From Sodalis ligni (lineage in GTDB: Bacteria > Pseudomonadota > Gammaproteobacteria > Enterobacterales > Enterobacteriaceae): a DNA stretch of 64,000 nucleotides. How positions within the stretch are numbered: the first letter of the stretch is position 1; the number at the start of each line of letters is the position of its first letter. The notes beneath the pieces are model-generated. The model had not been told where the DNA came from and did not search any database. It was given only the letters and a program-made list of their open reading frames with translations. Position numbers and translations under genes: made by a program. The stretch spans positions 3,224,337 to 3,288,336 of the forward strand of contig NZ_CP075169.1 in NCBI RefSeq assembly GCF_016865525.2. The letters are read 5' to 3'. Positions 9,088-20,869 of this stretch are shown in pieces.

Positions 9088-9843
9088 ATGATCATCCAGG
9101 AAAAGCGTATTATCAGACGAATCCAGTCTGGCGGTTGTGCCATCCATTGTCAGGATTGCAGTATCAGCCAATTATGTATTCCTTTCACGCTTAATGAGCA
9201 CGAGCTGGACCAGCTCGATAATATCATCGAGCGTAAAAAGCCGATTCAAAAAGGCCAGGCGCTGTTCAAGGCCGGCGATGAACTCAAATCCCTCTATGCT
9301 ATCCGTTCCGGCACCATTAAAAGCTACACCATTACCGAACAGGGCGACGAACAGATCACCGGTTTTCACCTGGCGGGGGATCTGGTGGGTTTTGACGCCA
9401 TCGGCGCCGGTCAGCATCCCAGTTTCGCCCAGGCGCTGGAAACCTCGATGGTGTGCGAAATACCGTTCGAGACCCTGGACGATCTCTCCGGCAAAATGCC
9501 CAATTTGCGCCAGCAGATGATGCGGCTGATGAGCGGCGAGATCAAAGGCGATCAGGATATGATCCTGTTGCTTTCCAAAAAGAATGCCGAAGAGCGCCTG
9601 GCGGCGTTTGTGTACAATCTTTCACGCCGTTTTGCCCAGCGGGGATTTTCTCCGCGTGAATTCCGGCTGACCATGACCCGGGGCGATATCGGCAATTACC
9701 TGGGCCTGACGGTGGAAACCATCAGCCGCCTGCTGGGCCGCTTTCAAAAGAGCGGTATCCTGGCGGTAAAAGGCAAATATATTACTATCGAAGACGGCGA
9801 CGCGCTGTCTGAATTGGCCGGAACGCCGCAAAAAGTCGCCTGA
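9088..9843 (+). CDS. fnr: oxygen-responsive global regulator FNR
   Basis: The 251-residue protein is almost identical to E. coli FNR. The N-terminal [4Fe-4S]-binding cysteines are Cys21, Cys24 and Cys30 in [16 protein letters not shown], with the fourth in the MVCEIPF stretch (~residue 123). A cyclic-nucleotide-type sensor domain follows, then the C-terminal helix-turn-helix [23 protein letters not shown] dimerises when the cluster is intact and switches on anaerobic metabolism. ATG 9088 is chosen because the conserved sequence starts [15 protein letters not shown]; the frame is open further upstream without homology. One residue is inserted relative to E. coli MIPEKR. The FnrS small RNA, a direct FNR target, lies in the same window. 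Confidence 0.98.
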   Translation: MIIQEKRIIRRIQSGGCAIHCQDCSISQLCIPFTLNEHELDQLDNIIERKKPIQKGQALFKAGDELKSLYAIRSGTIKSYTITEQGDEQITGFHLAGDLVGFDAIGAGQHPSFAQALETSMVCEIPFETLDDLSGKMPNLRQQMMRLMSGEIKGDQDMILLLSKKNAEERLAAFVYNLSRRFAQRGFSPREFRLTMTRGDIGNYLGLTVETISRLLGRFQKSGILAVKGKYITIEDGDALSELAGTPQKVA

Positions 9844-9968
9844 CGCCCGGCCGGATACGTAATTTTCTTATTTTATTGATCCGGCTGCGTTTCTCTTCTG
9901 TCCTGGTTTGCTTCAATGAGTTACTCTAATTTAACATTCTGTCGAGTTGCAGAAATGAGGAGACTCTC

Positions 9969-10922
9969 ATGGCCAAGTATAACAATCTATTAGTAGCAAT
10001 CGACCCAAATCAGGATGATCAACCGGCGCTTCGCCGTGCAGTTTATTTAGTGCATAAACTGGGCGGCACCATTAAAGCCTTCCTGCCCATCTATGATTTC
10101 TCCTATGAAATGACCACCCTGCTTTCCCCTGACGAACGCACCGCGATGCGTAAAGTTGTGATAAGCCAGCGCACCGCCTGGATTGAGGAGCAGTGCCAGC
10201 ACTATATTCACAGCGGCGTGCCTATCGATATCAAAGTCATCTGGCATAACCGGCCGTTCGAAGCCATTATCCAGGAAGTCCTGGCCTTCAAACACGATCT
10301 GGTGCTGAAAATGGCCCATCAGCACGATCGCTTCGAATCGGTGATATTCACCCCCACCGACTGGCACCTGTTGCGCAAATGTCCCTGCCCGGTATGGATG
10401 GTTAAAGACCAGCCCTGGCCGGAAGGAGGCAAAGCCCTGGTGGCGGTGAATCTGTCCGGCGAAGAGCCCTATCACGATCCCCTTAATATCAAGCTGGTAA
10501 CCGAAACCCTGGCGCTGGCGGAACAGGTTAATCAAACCGAAGTGCATTTGGTGGGCGCTTATCCGGTGACCCCCATCAATATCGCCATCGAGCTGCCGGA
10601 TTTTGATCCCAGCGTCTATAACGATGCCATTCGCGGACAGCATCTGATCGCCATGAAAAGCCTGCGGCAAAAATTCCAGCTGGATGAAAAATTTACCCAT
10701 GTGGAAAAAGGCCTGCCGGAAGAAGTTATCCCTGATTTGGCCGAGCATCTCGACGCCGGTGTGGTGGTATTGGGCAGCATCGGCCGCACCGGCTTTTCCG
10801 CCGCCTTTATCGGCAACACCACCGAACTGGTGATCGACCATCTGAAATGCGACCTGCTGGCCATCAAGCCGGACGACTACGTCTCGCCGGTCACGCTGGA
10901 AGCGGGCGATCAATACGAATAA
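9969..10922 (+). CDS. uspE: tandem universal stress protein UspE
   Basis: The 317-residue protein starts [20 protein letters not shown] and holds two Usp domains (about 1-150 and 155-305). The second ends in [24 protein letters not shown], shown here as a partial landmark for the ATP-binding-like loop. UspE (YdaA) is a cytoplasmic stress protein linked to motility, adhesion and DNA-damage survival in E. coli. A strong AGGAG precedes ATG 9969. It follows fnr by 126 bases in the same direction, as in E. coli. Intact and of the usual length. Confidence 0.95.
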   Translation: MAKYNNLLVAIDPNQDDQPALRRAVYLVHKLGGTIKAFLPIYDFSYEMTTLLSPDERTAMRKVVISQRTAWIEEQCQHYIHSGVPIDIKVIWHNRPFEAIIQEVLAFKHDLVLKMAHQHDRFESVIFTPTDWHLLRKCPCPVWMVKDQPWPEGGKALVAVNLSGEEPYHDPLNIKLVTETLALAEQVNQTEVHLVGAYPVTPINIAIELPDFDPSVYNDAIRGQHLIAMKSLRQKFQLDEKFTHVEKGLPEEVIPDLAEHLDAGVVVLGSIGRTGFSAAFIGNTTELVIDHLKCDLLAIKPDDYVSPVTLEAGDQYE

Positions 10923-10944
10923 AAAAGGCCCCGTTCGGGGCCTT
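10921..10944. terminator. terminator hairpin after uspE
   Basis: GGCCCC, GTTC, GGGGCC forms a tight 6-bp stem with an A run on its left. Read from the minus strand, this gives an intrinsic terminator with a T tract. It lies directly after the uspE stop. A 14/16 copy of the same hairpin occurs at 11112-11127, on the other side of a palindromic repeat element. Confidence 0.65.
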
Positions 10945-10948
10945 GGAG

Positions 10949-11107
10949 CTTGTTGACAAAGTGCCCGGTCGGAACAGGCTGCCAGATCGTAAACACGCCG
11001 TGAATACATCCTTGTAGGCTCGATCCGCGCCTTCCATGGCGCGGACGGTTTACTCTTCTGGCAGCCTGTCCCGCCTTATTGACTCCGAGTGCGTTTGTCA
11101 GCAGTCT
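10949..11107. repeat. dispersed palindromic element, copy 1 (full length)
   Basis: The element runs from TTGTTGACAAAGTGCCCGG to TGCGTTTGTCAGCAGTC. Complementary arms are TTGACAAA with TTTGTCAG, CAGGCTGCCAGA with TCTGGCAGCCTG, GTAAAC with GTTTAC, and TCCGCGCC with GGCGCGGA at the tip. Related copies are at 15399, 29626, 48111 and 57519. No protein is encoded. It sits between the converging uspE and pntB genes, flanked on both sides by near-identical terminator stems. Confidence 0.85.
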
Positions 11108-11109
11108 GA

Positions 11110-11129
11110 AAGGCCCCGGTAGGGGCCTT
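11110..11129. terminator. second copy of the GGCCCC terminator stem, before the pntB end
   Basis: GGCCCC, GGTA, GGGGCC at 11112-11127 lies seven bases before the pntB stop and could terminate the pntAB transcript. It is a direct repeat (14 of 16 bases) of the stem on the other side of repeat copy 1. Confidence 0.55.
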
Positions 11130-11135
11130 GTCAGC

Positions 11136-12523
<1,388 letters not shown>

Positions 12524-12534
12524 GGGTTAACCCC

Positions 12535-14118
<1,584 letters not shown>

Positions 14119-14391
14119 TCAAATGTGTCATACCGCAGACCCTGGGATCACCCTACAAGAGCCATACAATAACCTACTTAAAATAAAAACAGCGGTCTAC
14201 AGATTGTGCCGGTTAAGCACTTTTTCAGTAAAAAAACCGGCATAGTTTACCGCTCTTTCGCAATTGTTATTCACACTGACATAAATTGCTGAGACACTTG
14301 CTATTATTACATGCCATAATCGGCAGCTAATCTGTTATACATCAACAGTTCAGCATGTTTAGCGTGAAAGCGTACGTCGAAAGGACTTTTT

Positions 14392-15348
14392 ATGAAGCTG
14401 AAGATCACATTACTGGCATCTGCGTTATTGACGTTAACCACATTGTCGACGCAGGCCGCCCAAGAGCTGACACCTGAAAAGGCAGCCAGCCTGAAACCTT
14501 TTGACCGGGTCTATGTTACCGGTCATTTTAATTCTATCGGCGATGCCGCCGACGCCGTCTCAAGACGGGCCGATGAGGAAGGGGCCGCCTACTTTTACAT
14601 TCAGGGCTACGGCGATAACAGCAGCAGCAGCGGCAACTGGCGAGTGGCCGCCGATATCTACCGTAAAGACGCGCCGTCTGCCTCCACCGCCACGCAATAT
14701 CGGTACTATAACGGCGTAAAAGAACTTCCCAAGGACGAGGCCAACCTGCTCGAGCCTTACGATACCGTCACCATCAGGGGCTTGTTTCACAGCCAGCCTG
14801 ATGTTAACGACGCCATCACCAAGGCCGCCAAAGAGAAAGGCGCCGCCTCATTTTATATTGTGAGGCAAATCGACGCTAACGAAGGCGGTAATCAAAGCAT
14901 CACCGCCTTCATTTATAAAGCCGATGCGCCGAAACGCGTCCTGCAAAGCCCTGACGCCATTCCGGCTGACTCCGAGGCGGGACGGGCCGCGCTGGCCGCC
15001 GGCGGTGCCGCCGCCGCCAAAGTTGAAATACCTGGCGTAGCATCGTCCGGTACCCCCAGCTCCGCGGTGGGTCGCTTCTTTGAAACGCAGTCAACCACCG
15101 GTAAGCGTTACAGCGTCACGTTACCTGACGGCACCGTTATTCAGGAAGTCAATAATGTAACCGCCGCGGAAATGGTGCCTTTTGATTCGGTCACCTTTAC
15201 CGGACACTATAACAGCACCACCGACGTCTCCGAGCAGGTTGCGCGTCTCGCGGCCAAGAAAGGCGCGAAATACTACCATATCACCCGGCAATGGGAACAG
15301 AATGCCAGCGGCGGCAACCTGACCGTCTCCGCGGATTTGTTCAAATAG
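14392..15348 (+). CDS. ydgH: periplasmic protein YdgH, three DUF1471/YhcN domains
   Basis: The 318-residue protein has a signal peptide (MKLKITLLASALLTLTTLSTQA). Three YhcN/DUF1471 repeats begin near residues 34 (LKPFDRVYVTGHFNS), 120 (LEPYDTVTIRGLFHS) and 255 (MVPFDSVTFTGHYNS), each followed by an EGAA/KGAA-YY strand. E. coli YdgH (314) has the same build. The family is periplasmic and linked to stress and biofilm; YdgH itself affects the envelope. It is divergent from pntA, as in E. coli. AAGGAC precedes ATG 14392. Intact. Confidence 0.93.
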   Translation: MKLKITLLASALLTLTTLSTQAAQELTPEKAASLKPFDRVYVTGHFNSIGDAADAVSRRADEEGAAYFYIQGYGDNSSSSGNWRVAADIYRKDAPSASTATQYRYYNGVKELPKDEANLLEPYDTVTIRGLFHSQPDVNDAITKAAKEKGAASFYIVRQIDANEGGNQSITAFIYKADAPKRVLQSPDAIPADSEAGRAALAAGGAAAAKVEIPGVASSGTPSSAVGRFFETQSTTGKRYSVTLPDGTVIQEVNNVTAAEMVPFDSVTFTGHYNSTTDVSEQVARLAAKKGAKYYHITRQWEQNASGGNLTVSADLFK

Positions 15349-15371
15349 TTATTGATTGATTGTTTGATAAA

Positions 15372-15399
15372 CAGGGCGAGGATAACTCGCCCTGATTTT
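15372..15399 (+). terminator. rho-independent terminator of ydgH
   Basis: A 9-bp perfect stem CAGGGCGAG / CTCGCCCTG with a GATAA loop is followed by ATTTT, 23 bases after the ydgH stop. Repeat copy 2 begins immediately at its T tract. Confidence 0.85.
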
Positions 15400-15479
15400 G
15401 TTGACTCAGTGCCCGGTCGGAACAGGCTGCCGGATCGTAAACACGCCGTGAATACATCCCTGTAGGCTCGATCCGCGCC
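15399..15479. repeat. dispersed palindromic element, copy 2 (left half only)
   Basis: TTGACTCAGTGCCCGGTCGG through CTCGATCCGCGCC is the left arm of the element, nearly identical to copy 1. The sequence stops at the hairpin tip. The right arm is absent, and the next gene's stop codon lies four bases on. The left edge abuts the ydgH terminator. Confidence 0.8.
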
Positions 15480-15482
15480 AGC

Positions 15483-15907
15483 TCAGGCGGCCGGTATTTC
15501 CGGGATGGTCGTCAGTTGGATGGACAGCCGTTCGTCGTGCTGTTGCAATGAGAGATGATCGCCGAATTCATGTTGAATGGCGCCGATCTGACCTTTTTCC
15601 AACGCATAGGGTAACCGGATTTCAAAGCGGAAAATACCTTGCTGCTCCGCCAGGGCGATAAGGCGGATGATATTGGTTTCGTCGTTGACCTGTGTGGAAA
15701 GCACCTGCAGCGCCAAGGCCTTGAGCTGTTCCTGGTGGGTATGGGAATGTACGGGCGGGGTTTTGGTCACGATGCCGAAAATCGGCATGACGCCATAAAT
15801 GGCATCAATGAAGCTCCAGCGCTTTTGCAGCTGGCGGATAAATAGTGCGTATAATCAAAGCAGAAACTTTCGCCCTGAACGCCAGCATCGAGCTGATATT
15901 TTGCCAT
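15483..15907 (-). pseudogene. conserved-looking small protein of unknown function, frameshifted
   Basis: The frame from ATG 15788 encodes 101 residues (MPIFGIVTKTPPVHSHTHQE to TTIPEIPAA). The protein-like sequence continues upstream in the same frame (FIRQLQKRWSFIDAIYGV) to about 15845. It then switches to another frame starting ATG 15907 (MAKYQLDAGVQGESFCFD). A single indel near 15845 would restore a protein of ~140 residues. ATG 15788 has no ribosome-binding site, which supports the upstream start. No family is recognised. Soluble, with no signal peptide. Repeat copy 2 ends just after its stop. Confidence 0.45.
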
Positions 15908-16159
15908 TTTGCCCCATCCCCCCTCGCTGTCCCGGCGTAATCCCCGCCACACAATGTGCCGATAACTATAGCATAGGGTAATGAATAATAGGTGAATAGG
16001 CGGGCGGTTCAAGGGCAACAGAATAGTAATATTTTATTTATTATTTAGAGTATCTACCCTTCAGGACATTTCCTAACGCATATCCGATGGCGCAATAACG
16101 CCTCAGGCGGTATGCTCAGTACCATTTGTTTCACCTTATGTACGCAGATTATCGGCACA

Positions 16160-16885
16160 ATGAATAAGATTGTTTTTGTTGAAGATGACACCGAAGTCGG
16201 CAACCTCATTGCAGCATGGCTCGGTAAACACGATTTCGAGGTTACTCTCGAACCGCGGGGAGATCGCGCCCAAGAGGTGATTATGCGTGAAAACCCCGAT
16301 CTGGTGTTGCTGGATATCCTGCTGCCGGGCAAAGACGGTATGACGATATGCCGGGATTTACGCCCGGTCTACAACGGCCCTATCGTTCTGTTGACTTCCC
16401 TGGACAGCGATATGAATCATGTTCTGGCGCTGGAAATGGGCGCCAATGATTATATTTTGAAAACCACCCCGCCGGCGGTACTGCTGGCGCGGCTGCGTTT
16501 GCATCTGCGGCAGAGCGCCTTTGTTCCCCGCGAGGTATCTCCTGCGGCGGGCAGTACCGGCAGCGTGCTGCATTTCGGGCAGTTAAGTATCGATTTAATT
16601 AACCGGGAAGTGATTCTGGGCACAGAAACGGTTTTGCTTTCCACTTCCGACTTTGAACTGCTGTGGGAACTGGCGACCCACGCCGGCCAGATCATGGATC
16701 GTGAGGCGTTACTGAAAAATTTACGCGGCGTCAGCTACGACGGCCTTGACCGCAGCATCGACGTCGCCATTTCCCGGCTGCGTAAAAAACTCTATGACAA
16801 TGCGCTTGAGCCCTTTCGCATCAAGACCGTGCGTAATAAAGGCTATCTGTTCGCGCCGAACGCCTGGGAGAGCGCCCGGCCATGA
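16160..16885 (+). CDS. rstA: response regulator RstA
   Basis: The 241-residue OmpR-family regulator has a receiver domain with acidic residues VEDD (7-10) and phospho-acceptor Asp52 in LVLLDILLPGKDG. The C-terminal winged helix ends VRNKGYLF. Start ATG 16160 gives MNKIVFVEDDTEVG, the family N-terminus. RstA is phosphorylated by RstB and, in E. coli, is induced through PhoP and activates asr. Its stop overlaps the rstB start (ATGA). The asr gene lies directly downstream of rstB here with an RstA-like box, so the regulator sits beside its probable target. Confidence 0.96.
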   Translation: MNKIVFVEDDTEVGNLIAAWLGKHDFEVTLEPRGDRAQEVIMRENPDLVLLDILLPGKDGMTICRDLRPVYNGPIVLLTSLDSDMNHVLALEMGANDYILKTTPPAVLLARLRLHLRQSAFVPREVSPAAGSTGSVLHFGQLSIDLINREVILGTETVLLSTSDFELLWELATHAGQIMDREALLKNLRGVSYDGLDRSIDVAISRLRKKLYDNALEPFRIKTVRNKGYLFAPNAWESARP

Positions 16886-18195
16886 GGAAGTTGTTTATCC
16901 AGTTTTATTTGCTGCTGTTTGTCTGTTTTCTGGTAATGACGCTGCTGGTGGGCTTGGTTTACAAGGTCACCGCCGAACGCGCCGGCAGGAAATCCATGGA
17001 TGACCTGATGAAGAGCTCCCTTTACCTGATGCGAAATGAGCTGCGCTCCATTCCTCCCCGCGATTGGAACAAGACCATCAATAAGCTGGACATCAATCTC
17101 TCCTTCAGTTTGCACATCGAACCGCTGAGAAAATATCAGCTCAACCCCGGTGACGACTTGCGGCTGCGCCGCGGCGAGATTGTCGCGCTGGACGACGAAT
17201 ACACCTTTATCCAGCGCATTCCCCGCAGTAATTACGTGCTGGCCGTGGGGCCGATCCCTTATCTGTTTTTCATTCATGAGATGCGCTTGCTTGACCTGGC
17301 GCTGCTGGTTTTTATCGGCCTGTCGCTGGCTCTGCCCGTATTTATCTGGATGCGGCCCCATTGGCAGGATATGCTCAGGCTGGAAACGGCGGCACAAAGG
17401 CTCGGCGCAGGCTTCCTGGATGAACGGACCCATTTCGACAGCGCTTCCAGCCTTTATCGGCTTGGGGTGGCTTTCAATCAGATGGCTGACAATATCAATA
17501 CCCTGATTGCCAGTAAAAAGCAGCTTATTGATAATATCGCCCATGAACTGCGCACGCCGCTGGTGCGATTACGCTACCGGCTGGCCATGAGCGAAGGGCT
17601 GTCCACGGAAGAACAGGAACGGCTGAATCATGATGTCAGCCAGCTGGAAGGGCTGATAGACGAGTTGCTGACTTTTGCCCGTCTCGATCGTCCACAGGTG
17701 ACCCTGAACCTGACGTCGGTGGATCTGCCGGGCTGGCTGGCTGAGAAGCTGGCCGATATCCGATTGGTGCACGGCGAGCGGGTGATTCATGAGGACATTC
17801 CCGACCAAGGGAATTTCGGTCAGGTGGATGCCCGGCTTATGGAACGGGTGCTGGATAATCTGGTGAATAATGCCCTGCGCTACAGTCAGCAAATGATCAG
17901 CGTGAAATTGGGAGTAGAAGACCAATACGGTTACCTGCAGGTGGATGACGACGGTCCCGGCATCCCCGAAAGCGAGCGCCAGCGGGTATTTGAGCCTTTT
18001 GTCCGGCTTGACCCCAGCCGCGATCGCAGCACCGGCGGCTGTGGACTGGGACTGGCCATTGTCCGCTCCATCGCCCAGGCCCATGACGGACAGGTGATCG
18101 CCGATACCAGCCCCCTGGGCGGAGCACGGTTGCTTTACCGCTGGCCGGTCAACAGCCATCCCCTCGCTATTCCGGTCATAAAAAGCCCCTTTTGA
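16882..18195 (+). CDS. rstB: sensor histidine kinase RstB
   Basis: The 437-residue kinase has a first membrane span at ~7-28, a periplasmic loop to ~130 and a second span at ~136-157. HAMP and dimerisation regions follow, with the H-box DNIAHELRTPLVRLRYR (His221). The ATP-binding domain has DNLVNNALRY, DDGPGIPESER and GLGLAIV. E. coli RstB has 433 residues. The four-base ATGA overlap with rstA shows coupled translation. It phosphorylates RstA in response to low Mg2+ or acid, in connection with PhoPQ. Intact. Confidence 0.96.
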   Translation: MRKLFIQFYLLLFVCFLVMTLLVGLVYKVTAERAGRKSMDDLMKSSLYLMRNELRSIPPRDWNKTINKLDINLSFSLHIEPLRKYQLNPGDDLRLRRGEIVALDDEYTFIQRIPRSNYVLAVGPIPYLFFIHEMRLLDLALLVFIGLSLALPVFIWMRPHWQDMLRLETAAQRLGAGFLDERTHFDSASSLYRLGVAFNQMADNINTLIASKKQLIDNIAHELRTPLVRLRYRLAMSEGLSTEEQERLNHDVSQLEGLIDELLTFARLDRPQVTLNLTSVDLPGWLAEKLADIRLVHGERVIHEDIPDQGNFGQVDARLMERVLDNLVNNALRYSQQMISVKLGVEDQYGYLQVDDDGPGIPESERQRVFEPFVRLDPSRDRSTGGCGLGLAIVRSIAQAHDGQVIADTSPLGGARLLYRWPVNSHPLAIPVIKSPF

Positions 18196-18292
18196 CCTGA
18201 GGAGCCAGCTTTGCGTACCGTGCGCCAATGCTCCGCTGGTGAATGAATTCCCTAAAAGTATGTTGTAACTAAAAAGGTTAAATCCTCTATTG

Positions 18293-18306
18293 TACATTCG
18301 GTTACA
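18293..18306 (+). promoter_or_regulatory. RstA-box-like site upstream of asr
   Basis: TACATTCGGTTACA matches the RstA consensus TACATNTNGTTACA at all fixed positions except one (C for T at position 7). It lies 108 bases before the asr start codon, in the gap between rstB and asr. In E. coli, RstA activates asr through such a box. Confidence 0.65.
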
Positions 18307-18413
18307 CGCCGATACCAAACACTCACGGACGCCATGGTTTTATTCCCCTATTGTGTGTTCACCGGCCCCGATCCGGGGTTGTAAATAGAAACCGCAATTC
18401 TGAGGATTTGACA

Positions 18414-18752
18414 ATGAAAAAAGTACTTGCACTGGTTATTGCTGCTGCCATGGGATTGTCCAGCGCTGCTTTTGCCGCTGATACCACTACCTCTACTACT
18501 ACCCCGGCGTCTACCACCACCAGCACCACGGTGACCAAGACTCCGGCTAAGACCGTAACTCATAAGAAACATGTTAAAAAAGCCAAGAAAGCACCGGCCC
18601 AGACTGCCCAAGCAGCCAAAAAACATGTGAAGAAAGCTCATAAGAAAGCCGCCCCGGCGCAAACTGCCCAGGCTGCTAAAAAACACGTGAAGAAAGCCCA
18701 TAAGAAAGCCGCTCCGGCCGCTGCTGCAGCCACTACCACTCCGGCATCTTAA
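18414..18752 (+). CDS. asr: acid shock protein Asr
   Basis: The 112-residue precursor has a signal peptide ([21 protein letters not shown]). The mature part is very rich in Ala, Lys, Thr and Pro, with repeats of [20 protein letters not shown]. This is the hallmark of Asr, a periplasmic basic protein induced strongly by acid, thought to protect the envelope. ATG 18414 is preceded by GAGG. In E. coli asr depends on RstAB/PhoB; here rstAB and a candidate RstA box lie immediately upstream. Confidence 0.95.
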   Translation: MKKVLALVIAAAMGLSSAAFAADTTTSTTTPASTTTSTTVTKTPAKTVTHKKHVKKAKKAPAQTAQAAKKHVKKAHKKAAPAQTAQAAKKHVKKAHKKAAPAAAAATTTPAS

Positions 18753-18861
18753 TAACGGTTTAGCCTTAATCGGCTTACCGGACCGCGTGCGGGTTTAACC
18801 ATAGAAGTGCGGCGGTAAAAGCTGAAGAAGTTGACATTTTAGCGGATTATCATTAGCTATT

Positions 18862-18893
18862 CGACACCCGGTTAACCGGGTGTCGGTTTCTTT
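18862..18893 (+). terminator. rho-independent terminator after asr
   Basis: A perfect 10-bp stem CGACACCCGG / CCGGGTGTCG with a TTAA loop is followed by GTTTCTTT. It lies 110 bases after the asr stop and 13 bases before the small gene ydgU, which would be reached only by read-through or its own promoter. Confidence 0.9.
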
Positions 18894-18905
18894 AGGGTCT
18901 CGCCT

Positions 18906-18986
18906 ATGCTGCGCCGCTACTTATATGAAATCATTTTAGGTTGCCTGATTCTTTGTGCGGTCATCAGCGCCTTCTTTTATATTTAA
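18906..18986 (+). CDS. ydgU: small membrane protein YdgU (26 residues)
   Basis: ATG 18906 to TAA 18986 encodes a 26-residue peptide: a short basic head (MLRRYLYE), then one hydrophobic span (IILGCLILCAVISAFFYI). E. coli has a small membrane protein, YdgU, immediately downstream of asr with the same layout and an LCAL-type core. Position, length and sequence pattern agree. An AGGG at 18894-18897 could serve as ribosome-binding site. Like the E. coli gene it may be acid-induced by read-through from asr. Confidence 0.75.
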   Translation: MLRRYLYEIILGCLILCAVISAFFYI

Positions 18987-19149
18987 TTGCTACATGCCCC
19001 CGCAGGTTCGTCGCGTGTTTTTGTGCTGATTAGCTATTTAGCGTCCTGAAACACAACGTAATTCTCTTCATTTGCATCGTTTTCCACTATAGTAAGATAA
19101 TCATTTTTTAATGGATGATATTCCAACTTATCATAAGGCGAGCTTGTTT

Positions 19150-20014
19150 ATGCGCACCTTCCCGCTGTTGCTGCTGTGCCTGTTATCCGTGAGTATCCAT
19201 AACGCCGCTTCAGCCAGCCTGACCAAAGAGCAAAAAGTGCTTTTTTTCCGGCCATGACAGCCGCCAGCCCATCACAAAGCCTGATACCAGACCCTGGCAG
19301 GCCATAGGTCAGATAGAGACCGCCAGCGGCAATCTTTGCACCGCCACCCTGATTTCCCCTCATCTGGCGTTAACCGCCGGCCACTGCGTTCTGGCGCCGC
19401 CGGGGAGTATCGACAAAGCCATCATGATCCGTTTCGTCGCCGTGCACCAAGCCTGGCGTTACCACAGCAACGCCATTGAAACCCTGGTGGACAAGAATCT
19501 GGGCAAGCGGCTCAAACCCTCCGGCGACGGCTGGGTCGTCCCGCCCGACGCCGCGCCCTATGATTTTGCGCTTATCCGCTTAGGCAAGCCGTTTCGGAAA
19601 ATCATTCCGCTGCCGTTATGGCAAGGGGATCGCGCACAGCTCACGGCACAGCTGAAACAGGCCGACCGCCTGGTGACCCAGGCCGGTTATCCCGAAGACC
19701 ATCTCAATACCCTTTATGTCCATCAGGATTGCCAAATAACCGGCTGGGCGCAAACGGCGGTGTTATCCCATCGCTGCAATACCCTACCGGGAGACAGCGG
19801 ATCGCCGTTGATGCTCAACACCCTGGCCGGTTGGCAATTGATTGCGATACAAAGCTCGGCGCCGCTGGCCAAAGACCGCTATCGAGCGGATAACCGCGCC
19901 CTGGCGGTAACCGGCATCCGCAGCGAACTGCTGGCCCTGGCGGGAGATACGGACGGCGCGGCCAATGCACCGGCCGACAGCCAGCCCAAACTGCAAAAAA
20001 CCGCGGCAAAATAA
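19150..20014 (+). pseudogene. ydgD: trypsin-like serine protease YdgD, frameshifted
   Basis: ATG 19150 opens a signal peptide (MRTFPLLLLCLLSVSIHNAA). At a run of seven T (19241-19247) one extra base shifts the frame, and translation stops after LFFRP. The protease continues in the next frame: GHDSRQP, then TAGHC with the catalytic His, PYDFALIRL with the Asp, and GDSGSPLM with the Ser, ending at 20014. Apart from the single indel the triad and length agree with E. coli YdgD (~273 residues). The frame fragment from ATG 19424 lacks the His and signal peptide, so it cannot be a working protease. Downstream order after asr/ydgU matches E. coli. Confidence 0.85.
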
Positions 20015-20051
20015 TCCTGGAATACCCCGCGATCGCCGGACGTATAACGAG

Positions 20052-20826
20052 CGTGTTAAAGGGAGACCGTGCTGATGGGGCCGAAGCGGGCGTGGTTTTA
20101 CCGCCCGCCGGAGCGCCCACAGCGCGGTAGGCCCGCGATCGCCGATCGTGCAGCGAACATGTTAAAGGGAGACCGTGCTGATGGGGTCGAAGCGGGCGTG
20201 GTTTTACCGCCCGCCGGAGCGCCCCACAGCGCGGTAGGCCCGCGATCGTCGAACGTGCAACGATCGGGTGTTAAAGGGAGACCGTGTTGATGGGGCCGAA
20301 GCGGGCGTGGTTTTACCGCCCGCCGGAGCGCCCCACAGCGCGGTAGGCCCGCGATCGTCGAACGTGCAACGATCGGGTGTTAAAGGGAGACCGTGCTGAT
20401 GGGGCCGAAGCGGGCGTGGTTTTACCGCCCGCCGGAGCGCCCCACAGCGCGGTAGGCCCGCGATCGTCGAACGTACAACGATCGGGTGTTAAAGGGAGAC
20501 CGTGCTGATGGGGCCGAAGCGGGCGTGGTTTTCCCGCCCGCCGGAGCGCCCCACAGCGCGGTAGGCCCGCGATCATCGAACGTACAACGATCGGGTGTTA
20601 AAGGGAGACCGTGCTGATGGGGCCGAAGCGGGCGTGGTTTTACCGCCCGCCGGAGCGCCCCACAGCGCGGTAGGCCCGCGATCGCCGATCGTGCAATGAT
20701 TCGTGTTAAAGGAAGACCGTGCTGCTGGGGCAGAAGCGGGCGTGGTTTTACCGCCCGCCGGAGCGCCCCACAGCGCGGTAGGCCCGCGATCGCCGAACGT
20801 ACAACGAACCGGCCAAAGGGAGACCT
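20052..20826. repeat. tandem array of a ~109-bp unit, seven copies
   Basis: Seven units, each carrying AAGGGAGACCGTGCTGATGG, GAAGCGGGCGTGGTTTTACC, GCGCCCCACAGCGCGG and CCCGCGATCG, repeat with spacings 106, 109, 109, 109, 109 and 108 bases (unit landmarks at 20071, 20177, 20286, 20395, 20504, 20613 and 20721). An eighth is cut short at ~20826. Each holds inverted repeats (GGGCG/CGCCC) and GATC sites. The unit is not a multiple of three, so it is not a coding repeat. It fills the gap between the converging ydgD and hrpA remnants. Confidence 0.9.
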
Positions 20827-20869
20827 CGCCATCACCGGACTAAAACGTGCCCGGCGGCACGAGCCGCCC

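Noticed and set aside
10047..11009. 320-codon minus-strand frame over uspE
   Set aside because: A shadow of a GC-rich gene; uspE on the plus strand has clear homology and a ribosome-binding site.
16019..16159. PhoP box upstream of rstA
   Set aside because: Only loose TTTA half-sites at the right spacing are visible in AT-rich sequence, too weak to report.
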